NCBI GenBank assembly: GCA_963766005.1
Contig: CAVXYG010000008.1
Coordinates: 310,001-374,000, forward strand
DNA length: 64,000 nucleotides
From: CAVXYG01 sp963766005
GTDB lineage: Bacteria > Actinomycetota > Actinomycetes > S36-B12 > GCA-2699445
Direction: 5' to 3'
Shown here: positions 14,991 to 23,861 of the stretch, in pieces
Numbering within the stretch: position 1 is the first letter of the stretch
How the letters are laid out: each line of letters begins with the position of its first letter
Notes under the pieces: generated by a model
The model's input: only the letters and a program-made list of their open reading frames with translations
Database searches by the model: none
Told to the model about the DNA's origin: nothing
Position numbers and translations under genes: made by a program

Positions 14991-16210
14991 CCCTGCTCGG
15001 AACGTGAGACCGACCGTGGTCCGCGGCGCGTCGATGCACCCGTCGCGGGCCCGTGCGCGTTCGAGGAGGCCCGGTTGGGCAGTGTTGCCTGCGGGTCGTC
15101 GTCGGCTGCAGCGGCAGGTGCGGTCTGGCCGTCGGAGAGCGGAAGTCGGAGCGTGAACGCGCATCCGGTGGGGTGGTTTGCCACCTCGACCGTACCGCCG
15201 TGCTGGAGCGCGACGTGGTCGACGATGGCGAGCCCGAGCCCCGAACGCCCCTCGCCGCCCGGCGTTCGCGCGGCATCACCGCGCCACCCCGGCTCGAAGA
15301 CGCGGCCGAGGTCCCCGATGGGGATGCCCCCGCACTCGTCGGCCACCGAGAGCACGGCGTGCCCGTCCTCCCGACGGCATTCCGCCCGCACCGTTCCCCC
15401 GGAGCGGGTGTGTCGCAGTGCGTTGTCCAGCAGGTTGTGCAGCGCCCGATGCAGGTCCGTCGGATTGGCCGTGACGACGACGCGCGGTTCGGCGGCGCCG
15501 GTCACGGCGATGCCCTGCGCGCGCGCCTGGGGGACCGCGCTGGCGATGGCATCGGAGAGCGCATCGCCGAGGTCCACCGGCTGCCGACGACCAGGCGTAT
15601 TGCCGCTGCTCAGCCGGGACAGCGCCAGCAAGTCGTCGACGAGCAGAGCCAGGGCATCGACCTCGCCGTCGAGTTGACGCAGGTAGCGCGGCGGATCGGG
15701 TGCCACGCCGTCGGACAGCGCCTCGGTGATGGCCTTCATCCGCGCCAGCGGCGTGCGCAGGTCGTGCGACATCCAGCTCACCAGTTCGCGACGGTTGCCC
15801 TCGATCTGCGCATCGCGCTGCCGGCGCGCTTCGGCGGCGGCGTAGCGTTGCTCGGCGTTGCGCACATCGCTGGCGAGCGTCACGCCGAAGGCCACCGCGA
15901 TGGTCGCCGTCACCGCGAGGACCGCGGCCATGATGGCCACCTGCTCCGATCCGAGCACCATCGCCCGGGCGCTGACCAGGACGCCGCTGGCCACCGTGGC
16001 CACAACGGCGATGGGCGCCAGCCAGCTGGCCAGGGCGCGGTTGCGCCGCGCGACGGCATGCACGATCAGGACCGTCGCCAAGCCGACGGCGAAAGCGCAG
16101 CCGGCAGCAACGACGACGGCCCCGAGACCCGTCCTGGTCTGGTCCGACATCGCCAGCAGCGGTCCGGCCGGCACAAGCCCGCCGACGCCGGCTGCCACCG
16201 GGGCGATCAT
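14987..16210 (-). CDS. Membrane sensor histidine kinase
   Basis: 407 residues from the ATG at 16210, overlapping the response regulator stop (ATGA). About four N-terminal transmembrane helices (residues 1-125) precede a HisKA domain with the phosphoacceptor His in SWMSHDLRTPLARM. The HATPase domain follows, with the N box HNLLDNALRHT, a D-box-like DECGGIP and the G2 box GRSGLGLAIV. The C-terminal 45 residues are Pro/Ala-rich. No extracellular sensor domain is large enough to suggest a ligand, so the signal is probably within the membrane. Partner: the response regulator directly upstream. Confidence 0.9.
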   Translation of the reverse strand: MIAPVAAGVGGLVPAGPLLAMSDQTRTGLGAVVVAAGCAFAVGLATVLIVHAVARRNRALASWLAPIAVVATVASGVLVSARAMVLGSEQVAIMAAVLAVTATIAVAFGVTLASDVRNAEQRYAAAEARRQRDAQIEGNRRELVSWMSHDLRTPLARMKAITEALSDGVAPDPPRYLRQLDGEVDALALLVDDLLALSRLSSGNTPGRRQPVDLGDALSDAIASAVPQARAQGIAVTGAAEPRVVVTANPTDLHRALHNLLDNALRHTRSGGTVRAECRREDGHAVLSVADECGGIPIGDLGRVFEPGWRGDAARTPGGEGRSGLGLAIVDHVALQHGGTVEVANHPTGCAFTLRLPLSDGQTAPAAAADDDPQATLPNRASSNAHGPATGASTRRGPRSVSRSEQG

Positions 16211-16908
16211 GAGGCGGGGTCCCATCGGTAGCCGGTGCCCCAGACGGTCACGATCCGGGCCGGTCGGGCGGGATCGTCCTCGACCTTCTCCCTGAGCCGG
16301 CGAACGTGGACGGTCACGGTCGACTGGTCGCCGAACTCCCATCCCCACACGTCGGCGAGCAGCTGTTCACGGCTGAACGCGACACCCGGGTGGGCCATGA
16401 AGTGCACCAGCAGGTCGAACTCCCTCGAGGTCAGAGCCAGCGGTGCAGCGTCCCGGGTCGCGACCCTCGATCGCGGATTCACCACCAGCTCCCGGTCGTG
16501 CAGATCGGTCGCGGGGGCGTCCGTGCCGGTGCCGGCATCGGTCGCCGAGCGCCGCAGGACCGACTGCACGCGCAGGACGAGCTCTCGGGGGCTGAACGGC
16601 TTGACGACGTAGTCGTCGGCGCCGGCCTCGAGACCGGCGATGCGGTCGTGCTCCTCGCCGCGGGCGGTGACCATGACGATGGGCACGTGGGGTCGCCTGG
16701 CCCGGACCCGCTCGCAGACCTCCAACCCGTCGAACCCGGGGATCATGAGGTCCAGGACGATGAGATCGGGGTCGGCCGCTTCGTCCTGGGCGATCGCTGC
16801 GGGACCGTCCCCGGCCACCAGGGCCGTGAAACCGGCCTTGGTGAGATAGGCGGCCACGATCTCGGTGACGGTGGGGTCGTCATCGACGATGAGGACTCGG
16901 TCAGCCAC
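16207..16908 (-). CDS. OmpR/PhoB-family response regulator
   Basis: 233 residues from the GTG at 16908, which has a ggagg site 4 nt upstream. The receiver domain has the acidic pair VDDDP, the phosphoacceptor Asp in DLIVLDLMIPG, the switch Thr in VTARG and the Lys in VVKPFSP. The C-terminal winged helix ends VTVHVRRLREKVEDDP..TVWGTGYRW, typical of OmpR-type DNA-binding domains. It is co-translated with the histidine kinase (4-bp overlap). The divergent thioredoxin lipoprotein gene starts 152 bp away and is a candidate target, but no operator repeat is obvious. Confidence 0.92.
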   Translation of the reverse strand: MADRVLIVDDDPTVTEIVAAYLTKAGFTALVAGDGPAAIAQDEAADPDLIVLDLMIPGFDGLEVCERVRARRPHVPIVMVTARGEEHDRIAGLEAGADDYVVKPFSPRELVLRVQSVLRRSATDAGTGTDAPATDLHDRELVVNPRSRVATRDAAPLALTSREFDLLVHFMAHPGVAFSREQLLADVWGWEFGDQSTVTVHVRRLREKVEDDPARPARIVTVWGTGYRWDPAS

Positions 16909-17060
16909 GCCTCCAGCATGCCGCCCCGGGCCCCGCGGCGATAGTGGTGCGGGCCACCACGGCAGGTCGGTAATCGGACCGTAAGCACCGCGCACTGGCC
17001 CCGCGCGGTCCCGCGCCGTTTCATAGAGGGGTACTCATCCGCAAGCTCCGGGAGGAAGCA

Positions 17061-17555
17061 GTGCCTGCGATCAGATCCAAGAGGGCAACGGTGGCCGCAG
17101 CGGGCCTTGCGGCGTTGGCCCTGCTCGGCGCCTGCTCGGCGCAGTCGGCGGAGGAGCCGGCCGCGTCGACGCCCCCGGCCTCCGCGCCCGCGGAGCAGAC
17201 CTCGCCGACGCCTGAGCCGGGCGCCGCCGAGGCCCCCGCGCTGGCGGCCGGCGGCTACGTGGACCTCGAGGCCTACGAGGCGGACCCCGCCAGCCACCAG
17301 TCCGGGGACGTCGTGCTGTTCTTCAATGCCAGTTGGTGCCCCACGTGCCGCGCGGCCGACAGCAACTTCGCATCCGCGGCGTTCCCTGCCGGTCTGACCA
17401 TCGTCAGCGTCGATTTCGACGACAACACCGAGTTGCGGCAGGAGTACGGGGTCACGGTCCAGCACACCTTCGTGCAGGTCGATGCGGCCGGGTCCGAGGT
17501 CGCCAAGTGGAGCGGATCGACCACCGTCGACGAGGTCGCCGACCGACTCGCCTGA
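17061..17555 (+). CDS. Thioredoxin-fold lipoprotein (extracytoplasmic thiol-disulfide protein)
   Basis: 164 residues, GTG start with a gggagg site. The signal peptide ends in a lipobox (LLGAC), and a long Ala/Pro/Ser/Glu linker follows. The thioredoxin-like domain has the active site WCPTCR in FFNASWCPTCRAAD and a core VTVQHTFVQVD strand; the cis-Pro position is replaced by a Thr-containing turn. It is followed 28 bp later by a CcdA-type protein, which would supply electrons across the membrane. A role in reducing exported proteins, for example for cytochrome c or copper-protein assembly, is likely. Confidence 0.82.
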   Translation: MPAIRSKRATVAAAGLAALALLGACSAQSAEEPAASTPPASAPAEQTSPTPEPGAAEAPALAAGGYVDLEAYEADPASHQSGDVVLFFNASWCPTCRAADSNFASAAFPAGLTIVSVDFDDNTELRQEYGVTVQHTFVQVDAAGSEVAKWSGSTTVDEVADRLA

Positions 17556-17582
17556 GCGGGTCGGCGGAAAGGGGAACGCGCG

Positions 17583-18377
17583 ATGCTCGCACTGATCGGC
17601 GCCTTCGTCGCGGGCGTGCTGACGACTCTGGCGCCGTGCGTGCTGCCGCTGCTGCCCGTCATCGTCGGCGGCTCGATCGCCGGACCGACCGGTGGCGGCT
17701 CCGCCGCGGGGTCGGCCGACGGCCGCACAGCGATAGCCACCGTCACGGCCGCCCGCGTTGCCGCCCGTCGCCGCGCGATCGTCATCGCGGCCTCGCTGGG
17801 CCTGTCCATCTTCGCCTTCACGCTGGCGCTCAAGGCCTCGACAGCGCTCATCGGCATCGAGCCCGAAGTCTGGCAGTGGGTCTCCGGCGCGCTGCTCATC
17901 GGTCTGGGCCTGGTGGCGCTCTTCCCCGGGATCTGGGAGCGCCTCGCCAGCGCTGCGCAGTTGCAGAGCCGATCGGCGGCCGGCCTGGCGAAGGCGCGCA
18001 CCCGAGACGGTCTCGGCGGGCAGGTGCTGACCGGCGCCGCACTGGGACCGGTCTTCACCTCGTGCAGCCCGCTGTACGGCTACGTCATCGTCACCGTGCT
18101 CCCGGCAGAGACCGGGTACGGGCTGCTGCTGCTCCTGGCCTACGTGGCGGGGCTGTGCGGGGCACTGCTGGCCATCTCGCTGCTGGGTCAGCGCGCGGTG
18201 TCGGGGGCCCGGTGGGCATCCGATCCGGACGGGTGGTTCCGCCGAGGACTCGGGGCGGTGTTCATCGTCATCGGCGTGCTGGTCATCACCGGCGGCATGC
18301 GCGAGATCGAGACCTGGCTGATCGAGAACAGTCCGATCCGGCCCTGGGATCTCGATCAGGGCTTCATCCCGCAGTAG
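17583..18377 (+). CDS. ccdA: CcdA/DsbD-type transmembrane electron transporter
   Basis: 264 residues with about six transmembrane helices. The first carries the redox Cys in LTTLAPCVLPLLPVIVGG. The second Cys appears in VFTSCSPLYGYVIV, matching the paired Cys of CcdA that shuttle electrons from cytoplasmic thioredoxin to the outside. The segment between helices 1 and 2 is extended (Gly/Ala-rich, about 40 residues). It is paired with the thioredoxin-fold lipoprotein upstream in a two-gene operon. The substrate could be apocytochrome c or the Sco copper site. Confidence 0.88.
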   Translation: MLALIGAFVAGVLTTLAPCVLPLLPVIVGGSIAGPTGGGSAAGSADGRTAIATVTAARVAARRRAIVIAASLGLSIFAFTLALKASTALIGIEPEVWQWVSGALLIGLGLVALFPGIWERLASAAQLQSRSAAGLAKARTRDGLGGQVLTGAALGPVFTSCSPLYGYVIVTVLPAETGYGLLLLLAYVAGLCGALLAISLLGQRAVSGARWASDPDGWFRRGLGAVFIVIGVLVITGGMREIETWLIENSPIRPWDLDQGFIPQ

Positions 18378-18476
18378 CCCGGCGCAACGCCGGCGAGCCG
18401 CCGCCGGGCCGGGACGCACGGCCAAGGGCGGGCCACCACGTCGGGTACGTTGCTCGGGAACGCGATGGAGGTGCAC

Positions 18477-19217
18477 ATGTCCGAATCGTTCCCCGAGTCC
18501 ATGACGATGCCGCCGGACGCCCGGTACTCGGCCCGCTACCCCATGGCCATGGCCTATGCGGCGCTCAAGCACGCTGCGCAATCCCGCAAGGACGCCGTCG
18601 GCACGCCCTATATCGGGCATCCGGTGGCGGTGTCGATGCTCGTCTGGCAGCACGTCGACCCCGATGGCCTCCACGAGACCGATATCGACGAGGACCTGGC
18701 GATCGCGGCGCTGCTGCACGATGTCGCCGAGGACGCCGGCGGACACGCCGCGCTGGCGGAGATCGAGGAGCTCTTCGGCACGCGGGTTGCGCAGATCGTC
18801 GATCACTGCTCAGACGATCTGCCGGCCCCGGGAGCGGACAAGGCGCCGTGGCGGCAGCGCAAGGAGGCGCACATCGCGCGTATCCGCGCCCTGTCCGATC
18901 GGCATGCCGACGCCTTCGACCCCGGCGCGTGCCTGGTGATCGCCTGCGACAAGCTGCACAACCTCGGGCAGACGGGCGAGGACTACGCAGTGCACGGCGA
19001 GGATGCCCTGGCACGGTTCAACGGGGGCATCGAGGGCACGCGCTGGTACTACCGGACGCTGGCGGACACCCTGGCGCCAGCGCTGCCGGAGGAGCTCTCT
19101 GGCCGACTCTCGGCACGGCGGTGGCGGCGATTGCGGCACCCTCGGCATCGTGACCGGCAGCCGCACGACCATGTCGACGTCGCCTGGGCCGTGCTGACGC
19201 CCCGATCGGGGCCGTGA
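18477..19217 (+). CDS. HD-domain phosphohydrolase, MESH1/RelA-SpoT hydrolase-like
   Basis: 246 residues from the ATG at 18477, preceded by ggaggtg. The opening MAMAYAALKHAAQSRKDAVGTPYIGHPVAV resembles the (p)ppGpp hydrolase domain, where an A...H...G..Y..HP pattern provides the first metal ligand. The HD motif is AALLHDVAEDAG, and a further conserved block is ACDKLHNL. It has no synthetase, TGS or ACT domain, so it is a small hydrolase of the MESH1 type. Candidate substrates are (p)ppGpp or NADPH. The C-terminal 35 residues are Arg/His-rich and may be disordered. Confidence 0.8.
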   Translation: MSESFPESMTMPPDARYSARYPMAMAYAALKHAAQSRKDAVGTPYIGHPVAVSMLVWQHVDPDGLHETDIDEDLAIAALLHDVAEDAGGHAALAEIEELFGTRVAQIVDHCSDDLPAPGADKAPWRQRKEAHIARIRALSDRHADAFDPGACLVIACDKLHNLGQTGEDYAVHGEDALARFNGGIEGTRWYYRTLADTLAPALPEELSGRLSARRWRRLRHPRHRDRQPHDHVDVAWAVLTPRSGP

Positions 19218-19488
19218 CCTTGCGGAGCGGAGCGCCGAGGTCGCGCCGGAGCGGGGGCCGCTCCGGAGGTCTTCGTGTTCGCTGCTGCCCAGCGCGCCCT
19301 TGCCGAACCCCCGCCGGACGGGGGATCGATGCCCTGATCGGCCGCGGCGCGCCGGTGGGGGCCCCAGCAACCTCGCGATCAAGCTCGAGGCTGCAGAGCA
19401 CTTGCGTGCCCGCGGCATCCGGCCGGAGCCCGCGCGCGACGCCTCCATCCGCTGCACCTTGGCGCGGGCGAGGTCGGTGTCGCTCTCG

Positions 19489-19974
19489 TCAGCGGTCCCA
19501 CGTGGCCTCGACCCCGGCCAGGGCCCACTCGATCAGCATCGGCAGATCGCAGGGGTAGACCGTCTCCGTCGTCGCCCGCAGCGCGTCGGTCGGCCACCAG
19601 CAGAACCCCAGGAAGCTGCGCAGCTCCAGGTCCGACAGGCGTTGTGGGGACGGCTCGAAGGCCGGGACCCGTGCCCAGTAGTAGGCCGCCCGCTGCACCA
19701 GCAGCCGGTTGTCGAAGACGAACTCGTCGGTGCGCTCGGCGACCGGTCCGGCGATCCGCGCCGGCGCGAACCCCAGTTCCTCGTGGCACTCGCGGCGCAG
19801 CGCTGCCAGCGGGTCTTCGCCGGGCCGCATTCCGCCGCCGGGCGTGCACCACCAGCGGCCGGTCTGCGGCGCCGCCGGGTCGTGCCCGTGCACCAGCAGC
19901 ACGCGATCCTCGGGGTCGATCAGCATCGCCCGGACAGCGCGGCGATACCGGCGCGGCAGTTGCGAGTCTGGCAC
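19489..19974 (-). CDS. NUDIX hydrolase
   Basis: 161 residues, GTG start. The Nudix box begins GGGMRPGEDPLAALRRECHE and continues to ELGF, fitting GX5EX7REUXEEXGU. It hydrolyses a nucleoside diphosphate linked to another moiety. The N-terminal part (RRAVRAMLIDPEDRVLLVHG) is the typical first strand pair. It is divergent from the ThrE-like pair, with a 64-bp promoter region between. Substrate is not predictable. Confidence 0.88.
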   Translation of the reverse strand: MPDSQLPRRYRRAVRAMLIDPEDRVLLVHGHDPAAPQTGRWWCTPGGGMRPGEDPLAALRRECHEELGFAPARIAGPVAERTDEFVFDNRLLVQRAAYYWARVPAFEPSPQRLSDLELRSFLGFCWWPTDALRATTETVYPCDLPMLIEWALAGVEATWDR

Positions 19975-19980
19975 TGCCTC

Positions 19981-19986
19981 ACCCTA
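19981..19986 (-). promoter_or_regulatory. -10 box (TAGGGT) of a probable leaderless promoter, NUDIX gene
   Basis: On the minus strand TAGGGT ends 6 nt before the GTG at 19974. This is the same geometry as the argS, lysA, wecA and murA starts. Confidence 0.45.
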
Positions 19987-20026
19987 GCCGTGACGCGCAG
20001 CAACGCCGACGGCGTGCTGCGGCCAC

Positions 20027-20032
20027 TAGGGT
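20027..20032 (+). promoter_or_regulatory. -10 box (TAGGGT) of a probable leaderless promoter, ThrE-like pair
   Basis: TAGGGT ends 6 nt before the ATG at 20039. No Shine-Dalgarno sequence fits in the gap, which supports a leaderless mRNA. Confidence 0.5.
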
Positions 20033-20038
20033 GGGGCC

Positions 20039-20818
20039 ATGTCGGACGCCAGCGCGCTCGACCCTGACCGGTCCAGCCTGGAGACTGCGCTGCAGATCGC
20101 GCTCGAGGCAGGAGTTCGCGTCCAGATGTCCGGCGGCTATACCGCTCGGGTCCAGGACACGATGGCCTCGATCGCCCACGGGCTCGGCGCCGAGCGCGTC
20201 GAGCCCAGTGTGACCTCCGTCGTGGTCGGGCTGACGGTCTACCGGGGCGGCTGGAGCCGCACGGCGATCCGACGCACGCCGCACATCGGGATCAACTTCT
20301 CCGAGCTCTCCGCCCTGTCGCAGCTGGCTCGGGACGCCGGGCACCTCCAGCCCGCGGAGATCCGGGGGCGGCTCGACACCATCGAGTCCACGGTCCGCCG
20401 CTACCCGGTCGGGTTGGTGCTGCCCATGCTCGGGGTCGCGTGCGGCGCCTTCGCCGCGCTGTTCGGGTCCGACGCGGCGGGTGTCCTGGTGGCAGCACTG
20501 GGCGGCTTCGCGGGCAGCCTCGTGCGGTATGCCCTGGTCGCCCGCCGCTACGCGCCCTTCCTCTACTGCGCCGCCGCTGCCTTCGCGGCCACATCGTTGG
20601 TGGTGCTGCTGGGGCCGGTGTCCGCGACCCCGGACACCGCGCTGATCGCCTGTGTGCTCTTCCTGGTTCCCGGTGTGCCGCTGCTGAACGGGACGGCCGA
20701 CCTGCTCGGGTCGCACTACCTCAACGGGATCGTGCGGCTCACGATGTCGCTGGTCGTCGTGATGGCCGGCGGCGTCGGCGTGGCACTGGCGCTGGGGCTG
20801 TGGGGGGTCCTGGCGTGA
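20039..20818 (+). CDS. Threonine/serine exporter ThrE, N-terminal component
   Basis: 259 residues. The cytoplasmic domain (residues 1-120) contains MSGGYTARVQDTMASIAHGL and INFSELSALSQLAR, as in the ThrE domain that precedes the first membrane block. Five hydrophobic helices follow from about residue 120, including FLVPGVPLLNGTADLL, a conserved ThrE motif. In Corynebacterium, ThrE is one 10-helix protein. Here it is split, and this half is translationally coupled (GTGA overlap) to the second half. It exports L-threonine and L-serine using the proton motive force. The hom-thrB-thrC genes lie in the same window. Confidence 0.88.
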   Translation: MSDASALDPDRSSLETALQIALEAGVRVQMSGGYTARVQDTMASIAHGLGAERVEPSVTSVVVGLTVYRGGWSRTAIRRTPHIGINFSELSALSQLARDAGHLQPAEIRGRLDTIESTVRRYPVGLVLPMLGVACGAFAALFGSDAAGVLVAALGGFAGSLVRYALVARRYAPFLYCAAAAFAATSLVVLLGPVSATPDTALIACVLFLVPGVPLLNGTADLLGSHYLNGIVRLTMSLVVVMAGGVGVALALGLWGVLA

Positions 20819-21279
20819 CCGATCCCTGGCTCTCGGCGTGGGCGGCCCCGGCCGCGGTCGGGTTCGCGGTCTTCTTCAACGTCCGTCGCCGGACGCTGAT
20901 CCCGATCGCCCTGCTGGCGATCGCGTCGCACCTGACCCGCGATCTGCTCCAGCAGGCGGGGCTGGATCTGGTGTGGGCCTCGCTGGCTGCGGCGTTCCTC
21001 GCCGGCGCGGCCGCCTACATCCTGGGACCCAGAACCGGGGAGGCGTCGCCGGTCTACGCCTTCGCCCCGGTGATCCCGCTGCTGCCCGGCACGCTGCTGT
21101 TCGACGGGTTCGACGCCCTGGGCGGGTTCGTGGCGGGCGAGCCTGACGAGGCGCTTGCGGGAGAGCTGCTCGTCCGTGCCGGGCGGGACTTGCTGACGGC
21201 GGGGGCCGTGGTGCTGGCGCTCGCTCTGGGGTCGACCGCTCCCGGTCTCCTGCGACCCCGCGCGCGAGCCCGACCGTAG
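20815..21279 (+). CDS. Threonine/serine exporter ThrE, C-terminal component
   Basis: 154 residues, GTG start inside the upstream stop codon (GTGA). About five transmembrane helices. The segment FAPVIPLLPGTLLFDGF parallels the VPGVPLLNG motif of the first half, as expected for the two internally related halves of ThrE. It must act with the upstream protein as one exporter. Confidence 0.85.
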   Translation: MTDPWLSAWAAPAAVGFAVFFNVRRRTLIPIALLAIASHLTRDLLQQAGLDLVWASLAAAFLAGAAAYILGPRTGEASPVYAFAPVIPLLPGTLLFDGFDALGGFVAGEPDEALAGELLVRAGRDLLTAGAVVLALALGSTAPGLLRPRARARP

Positions 21280-21397
21280 CCTCTCGGATCCGCGTGGCGA
21301 GGTTTCGTACTGGCTCGGATCGGGAAGAATGCCGCTATCGCGTCCGATTCGCACAAGGTGCCGACCGAGGGGTCATGGCGCCGGGCAAGGAGAGCAG

Positions 21398-22042
21398 ATG
21401 CAACTGCCCCAGCAGGTTCGAGATCGATTCACCAGTGACAGCATCCCCCACCAGGCCTATGCCGTGGTCGGCGCATCGCTGCTGGTGCGCGACCGGATCG
21501 CCGCCGTGCCGCAGGAGGCCGAGGCGCAGCTGCGCTCCGCCCGAAGCACCAAGGACCGCTGGGTGACCACCGCCTATCAGAAGGCTGACGAGGCTCGGGA
21601 TCGCGCGCACGCGGTCCCGTCGCAGTGCTCCTCGGCCGCGCACCAGGCATGGGGCCGCGCCGCGGCGCTGCCGCAGCGCGTGCTCACCGACGTCACCCAC
21701 CGGGTCGCCCAGCTGCGCGACGAGGCCTCGCAGCGCTACACCTCGTTGGCCGGCTCAGGCGAGCGGGCAGTGGCCGAGTACCACGCCCAGCGAGTCCTCG
21801 ACGAGCGCGCGAAGCGGTTCACCGAGTCGGTGACCCCCGCCGCGGCTCGGGCCAGCGTGTCCGCCCGCGATGCTGCCCGCCGTGCCGCCGCTTCCCCCGC
21901 GGCGCAGCGAGCCGGAGAAGTGGGCCGACAGGCGCGGGCGTCGGCGCAGAAGGCATGGGCCGAGTACGTCGCCGCAGCCGACGAGGCCGGCCCGCTGGCG
22001 GGCGGCTACCCGGGAACGGCAGCGGACCCGGCCATCAGGTAG
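21398..22042 (+). CDS. Ala/Arg-rich helical protein, unknown function
   Basis: 214 residues from the ATG at 21398 (aaggag site 6 nt upstream). After LPQQVRDRFTSDSIPHQAYAVVGASLLVRDR, the sequence is mostly charged and Ala-rich helix (VTTAYQKADEARDRAHAVPS, and the long SARDAARRAAASPAAQRAGE run). The pattern recalls heparin-binding haemagglutinin and apolipoprotein-like actinobacterial proteins, with a single hydrophobic patch near residues 20-35. It may coat a membrane or lipid surface; this is inference. The 3' end abuts the SIR2 stop codon, with no overlap. Confidence 0.55.
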   Translation: MQLPQQVRDRFTSDSIPHQAYAVVGASLLVRDRIAAVPQEAEAQLRSARSTKDRWVTTAYQKADEARDRAHAVPSQCSSAAHQAWGRAAALPQRVLTDVTHRVAQLRDEASQRYTSLAGSGERAVAEYHAQRVLDERAKRFTESVTPAAARASVSARDAARRAAASPAAQRAGEVGRQARASAQKAWAEYVAAADEAGPLAGGYPGTAADPAIR

Positions 22043-22891
22043 TCAGTCCCGACGCGCTGCCAGAACGTCGGCCGTCATGGTGAGCGTCTCGCTGATGCCG
22101 CCGCGGATGACCAGGTGTGCCAGCGCGTCGTAGCCCGTCGGCTGCTCGTTGACCACGACGACCGCGGCACCCGCTGCTGCCGCCACCGCGACCAAGGACG
22201 CCGCCGGCTGCACACTCAGGCTCGTGCCCAGCACCAGTGCGACATCGCAGTCGCGGAAGGCGGTCACGGCCGCGCGCCACACGTCGGGGTCCAAGGACTG
22301 GCCGAACGCGACTGTTGCCGTGCGCAGCAGGCCGCCGCACGACAGGCACGCCGGATCGTCCTCGCCGCTGGCGACGTGCGACAGGACCTCCTCGATGGGC
22401 TGGCACGCGCGGCAGTCGAGACATTGCGCCTGCCAGAAGGTCCCATGGAGCTCCACCACGTCGGTGGATCCGGCCCGGTGGTGCAGCCCGTCGATGTTCT
22501 GCGTCACGATCGTCACCGATCGGTCGGCTTGCCACCGGGCGAGAACCTCGTGGCCGGCGTTGGGCCGAGCCGTGCGGATGGGGCTGTCGTAGCGGTGCTG
22601 CCAAGCGGCGATCCGGACCGCACGATCGGACCGATAGGCATCGAGATCGAACATCCGAGCCGCTGAGGGGTTCCTCGTCCACAACCCGTCGGGCCCGCGG
22701 AAGTCGCCGATGCCGCTGTCTGTCGAGATGCCCGCCCCGGTCAGGGCACAGACCCGACCGGCCGCATCGATGAGCGCTGCCAACGCCTCGGCGGACGCCG
22801 ATCCTGCTGAGCCCGGCGGCGCTGGCGCCGTGCCCGGGCCTACTCGGCCCAGCCGCGCCGGATCGGCCCCGGCGCCGGTTCCGCCGGCCAT
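22043..22891 (-). CDS. SIR2-family NAD-dependent protein deacylase (sirtuin)
   Basis: 282 residues from the ATG at 22891; a TTG at 22918 is an alternative that would overlap the HAD gene. The sirtuin motifs are complete: ALTGAGISTDSGIGDFRG (NAD binding), TQNIDGLH, the catalytic His in VVELHGTF and the zinc-binding Cys pairs CLDC and CLSC. It removes acetyl or other acyl groups from lysines using NAD. The first 35 residues are Pro/Gly/Ala-rich. It overlaps or abuts the HAD gene upstream, so the two are likely co-transcribed. Confidence 0.92.
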   Translation of the reverse strand: MAGGTGAGADPARLGRVGPGTAPAPPGSAGSASAEALAALIDAAGRVCALTGAGISTDSGIGDFRGPDGLWTRNPSAARMFDLDAYRSDRAVRIAAWQHRYDSPIRTARPNAGHEVLARWQADRSVTIVTQNIDGLHHRAGSTDVVELHGTFWQAQCLDCRACQPIEEVLSHVASGEDDPACLSCGGLLRTATVAFGQSLDPDVWRAAVTAFRDCDVALVLGTSLSVQPAASLVAVAAAAGAAVVVVNEQPTGYDALAHLVIRGGISETLTMTADVLAARRD

Positions 22892-22895
22892 GGAA

Positions 22896-23849
22896 TCAGC
22901 GCCGGTCCCTGTCGGCAACCCAGATAGCTGCGGCCCCGGCGAGCGCGCCGCCCGCGGCGGCCCCCGCGATCAGGGCGGGCAGCTTGTAGCGGACCCACAG
23001 CCGACGCCGTCGGAAGTCGTAGATCGGCCAGCGGTTCTCGATTGCAGCCTGCCGCAGCTGGGAGTCGGGGTTCACGGCGATAGCGCGTCCCACGACGGTC
23101 AGCATCGGCAGGTCGTTGTGGGAATCGGAGTAGGCGAAGCACCGGCTGAGATCCAGGCCCTCCCGCGCGGCCAGGGCCCGCAACGCCTCGGCCTTGGCGA
23201 CACCGTGGAGCGGATGACCCGCCAGTCGACCGGTGTACACGCCGTTCTCGGTCTGCGACACGGTGCCCATCGCTCCGGTGAAGCCGAGGCGCTCGGCAAC
23301 CACCCGGGCGAGTTCCACGGGTGTTGCCGAGACCAGCCAGACACGTTCGCCGACATCGAGGTGTTGCTGGGCCAGGCTCAAGGTGCCCGGCCAGATCCGG
23401 TTCTCGATGCCCCGATCGTAGATCTCTTCCCCGAGCTCGACGATCTCCTCGATCGTGCGGCCTTGGACGAAGGACAGGGCGGCCTCGGTCGCTTCGGCCA
23501 TGACATCCATGTCCTCGGTGCCCTCGGCCAGGTACTTCAGCTGATCCACGGCGAAGCCGATGATGTCGCCGCGGCTCAGCAGCTTGCGGCGGTAGGCGCC
23601 GCGCGCGAGCTCGAAAATGCTGGCACCGCGCATCATCGTGTTGTCGATGTCGAAGAACGCCGCAACGCTGGGGTTCACCGGCACGTCCGCGGGCCCGTCG
23701 TCGGGATCGGAGCCGGAAACGGGAGCGTCGGCGGCCTCGCGGATGGCTGCTGCGCCCAGTTCCCGCTCGCGCAGATCGGCTACAGCCGCGTCGGCGGATG
23801 CTTCGCCGGCTACCTGGTAGCGCCGCAGGGGATTGGGATGCTTCGTCAC
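22896..23849 (-). CDS. HAD-IB family phosphatase with C-terminal membrane anchor
   Basis: 317 residues, GTG start. The HAD motifs are FFDIDNTMMRG (nucleophile Asp), VSATP (motif II), the Lys in GVAKAEALR and AYSDSHNDLPML (acidic motif). This subfamily includes SerB-like and CicA-like phosphatases with an Asn/Thr after the second Asp. The C-terminus has a hydrophobic helix (LPALIAGAAAGGALAGAAAI) ending in a basic tail, so the enzyme is membrane-attached. Related actinobacterial proteins act on lysophospholipid or phosphoserine-type substrates; the substrate here is unknown. The N-terminal 55 residues are Ala/Asp-rich. Confidence 0.85.
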   Translation of the reverse strand: MTKHPNPLRRYQVAGEASADAAVADLRERELGAAAIREAADAPVSGSDPDDGPADVPVNPSVAAFFDIDNTMMRGASIFELARGAYRRKLLSRGDIIGFAVDQLKYLAEGTEDMDVMAEATEAALSFVQGRTIEEIVELGEEIYDRGIENRIWPGTLSLAQQHLDVGERVWLVSATPVELARVVAERLGFTGAMGTVSQTENGVYTGRLAGHPLHGVAKAEALRALAAREGLDLSRCFAYSDSHNDLPMLTVVGRAIAVNPDSQLRQAAIENRWPIYDFRRRRLWVRYKLPALIAGAAAGGALAGAAAIWVADRDRR

Positions 23850-23855
23850 GGACCT

Positions 23856-23861
23856 AGGCTA
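23856..23861 (-). promoter_or_regulatory. -10 box (TAGCCT) of a probable leaderless promoter, HAD gene
   Basis: TAGCCT on the minus strand ends 6 nt before the GTG at 23849, again the TANNNT-6 nt-start geometry. Confidence 0.4.

Noticed and set aside
19218..19488. A possible short gene between the HD hydrolase and the NUDIX gene
   Set aside because: Frames there are Arg/Pro-rich without motif or start signal, and the 271-bp gap is adequately explained as the 3' ends of two convergent genes.
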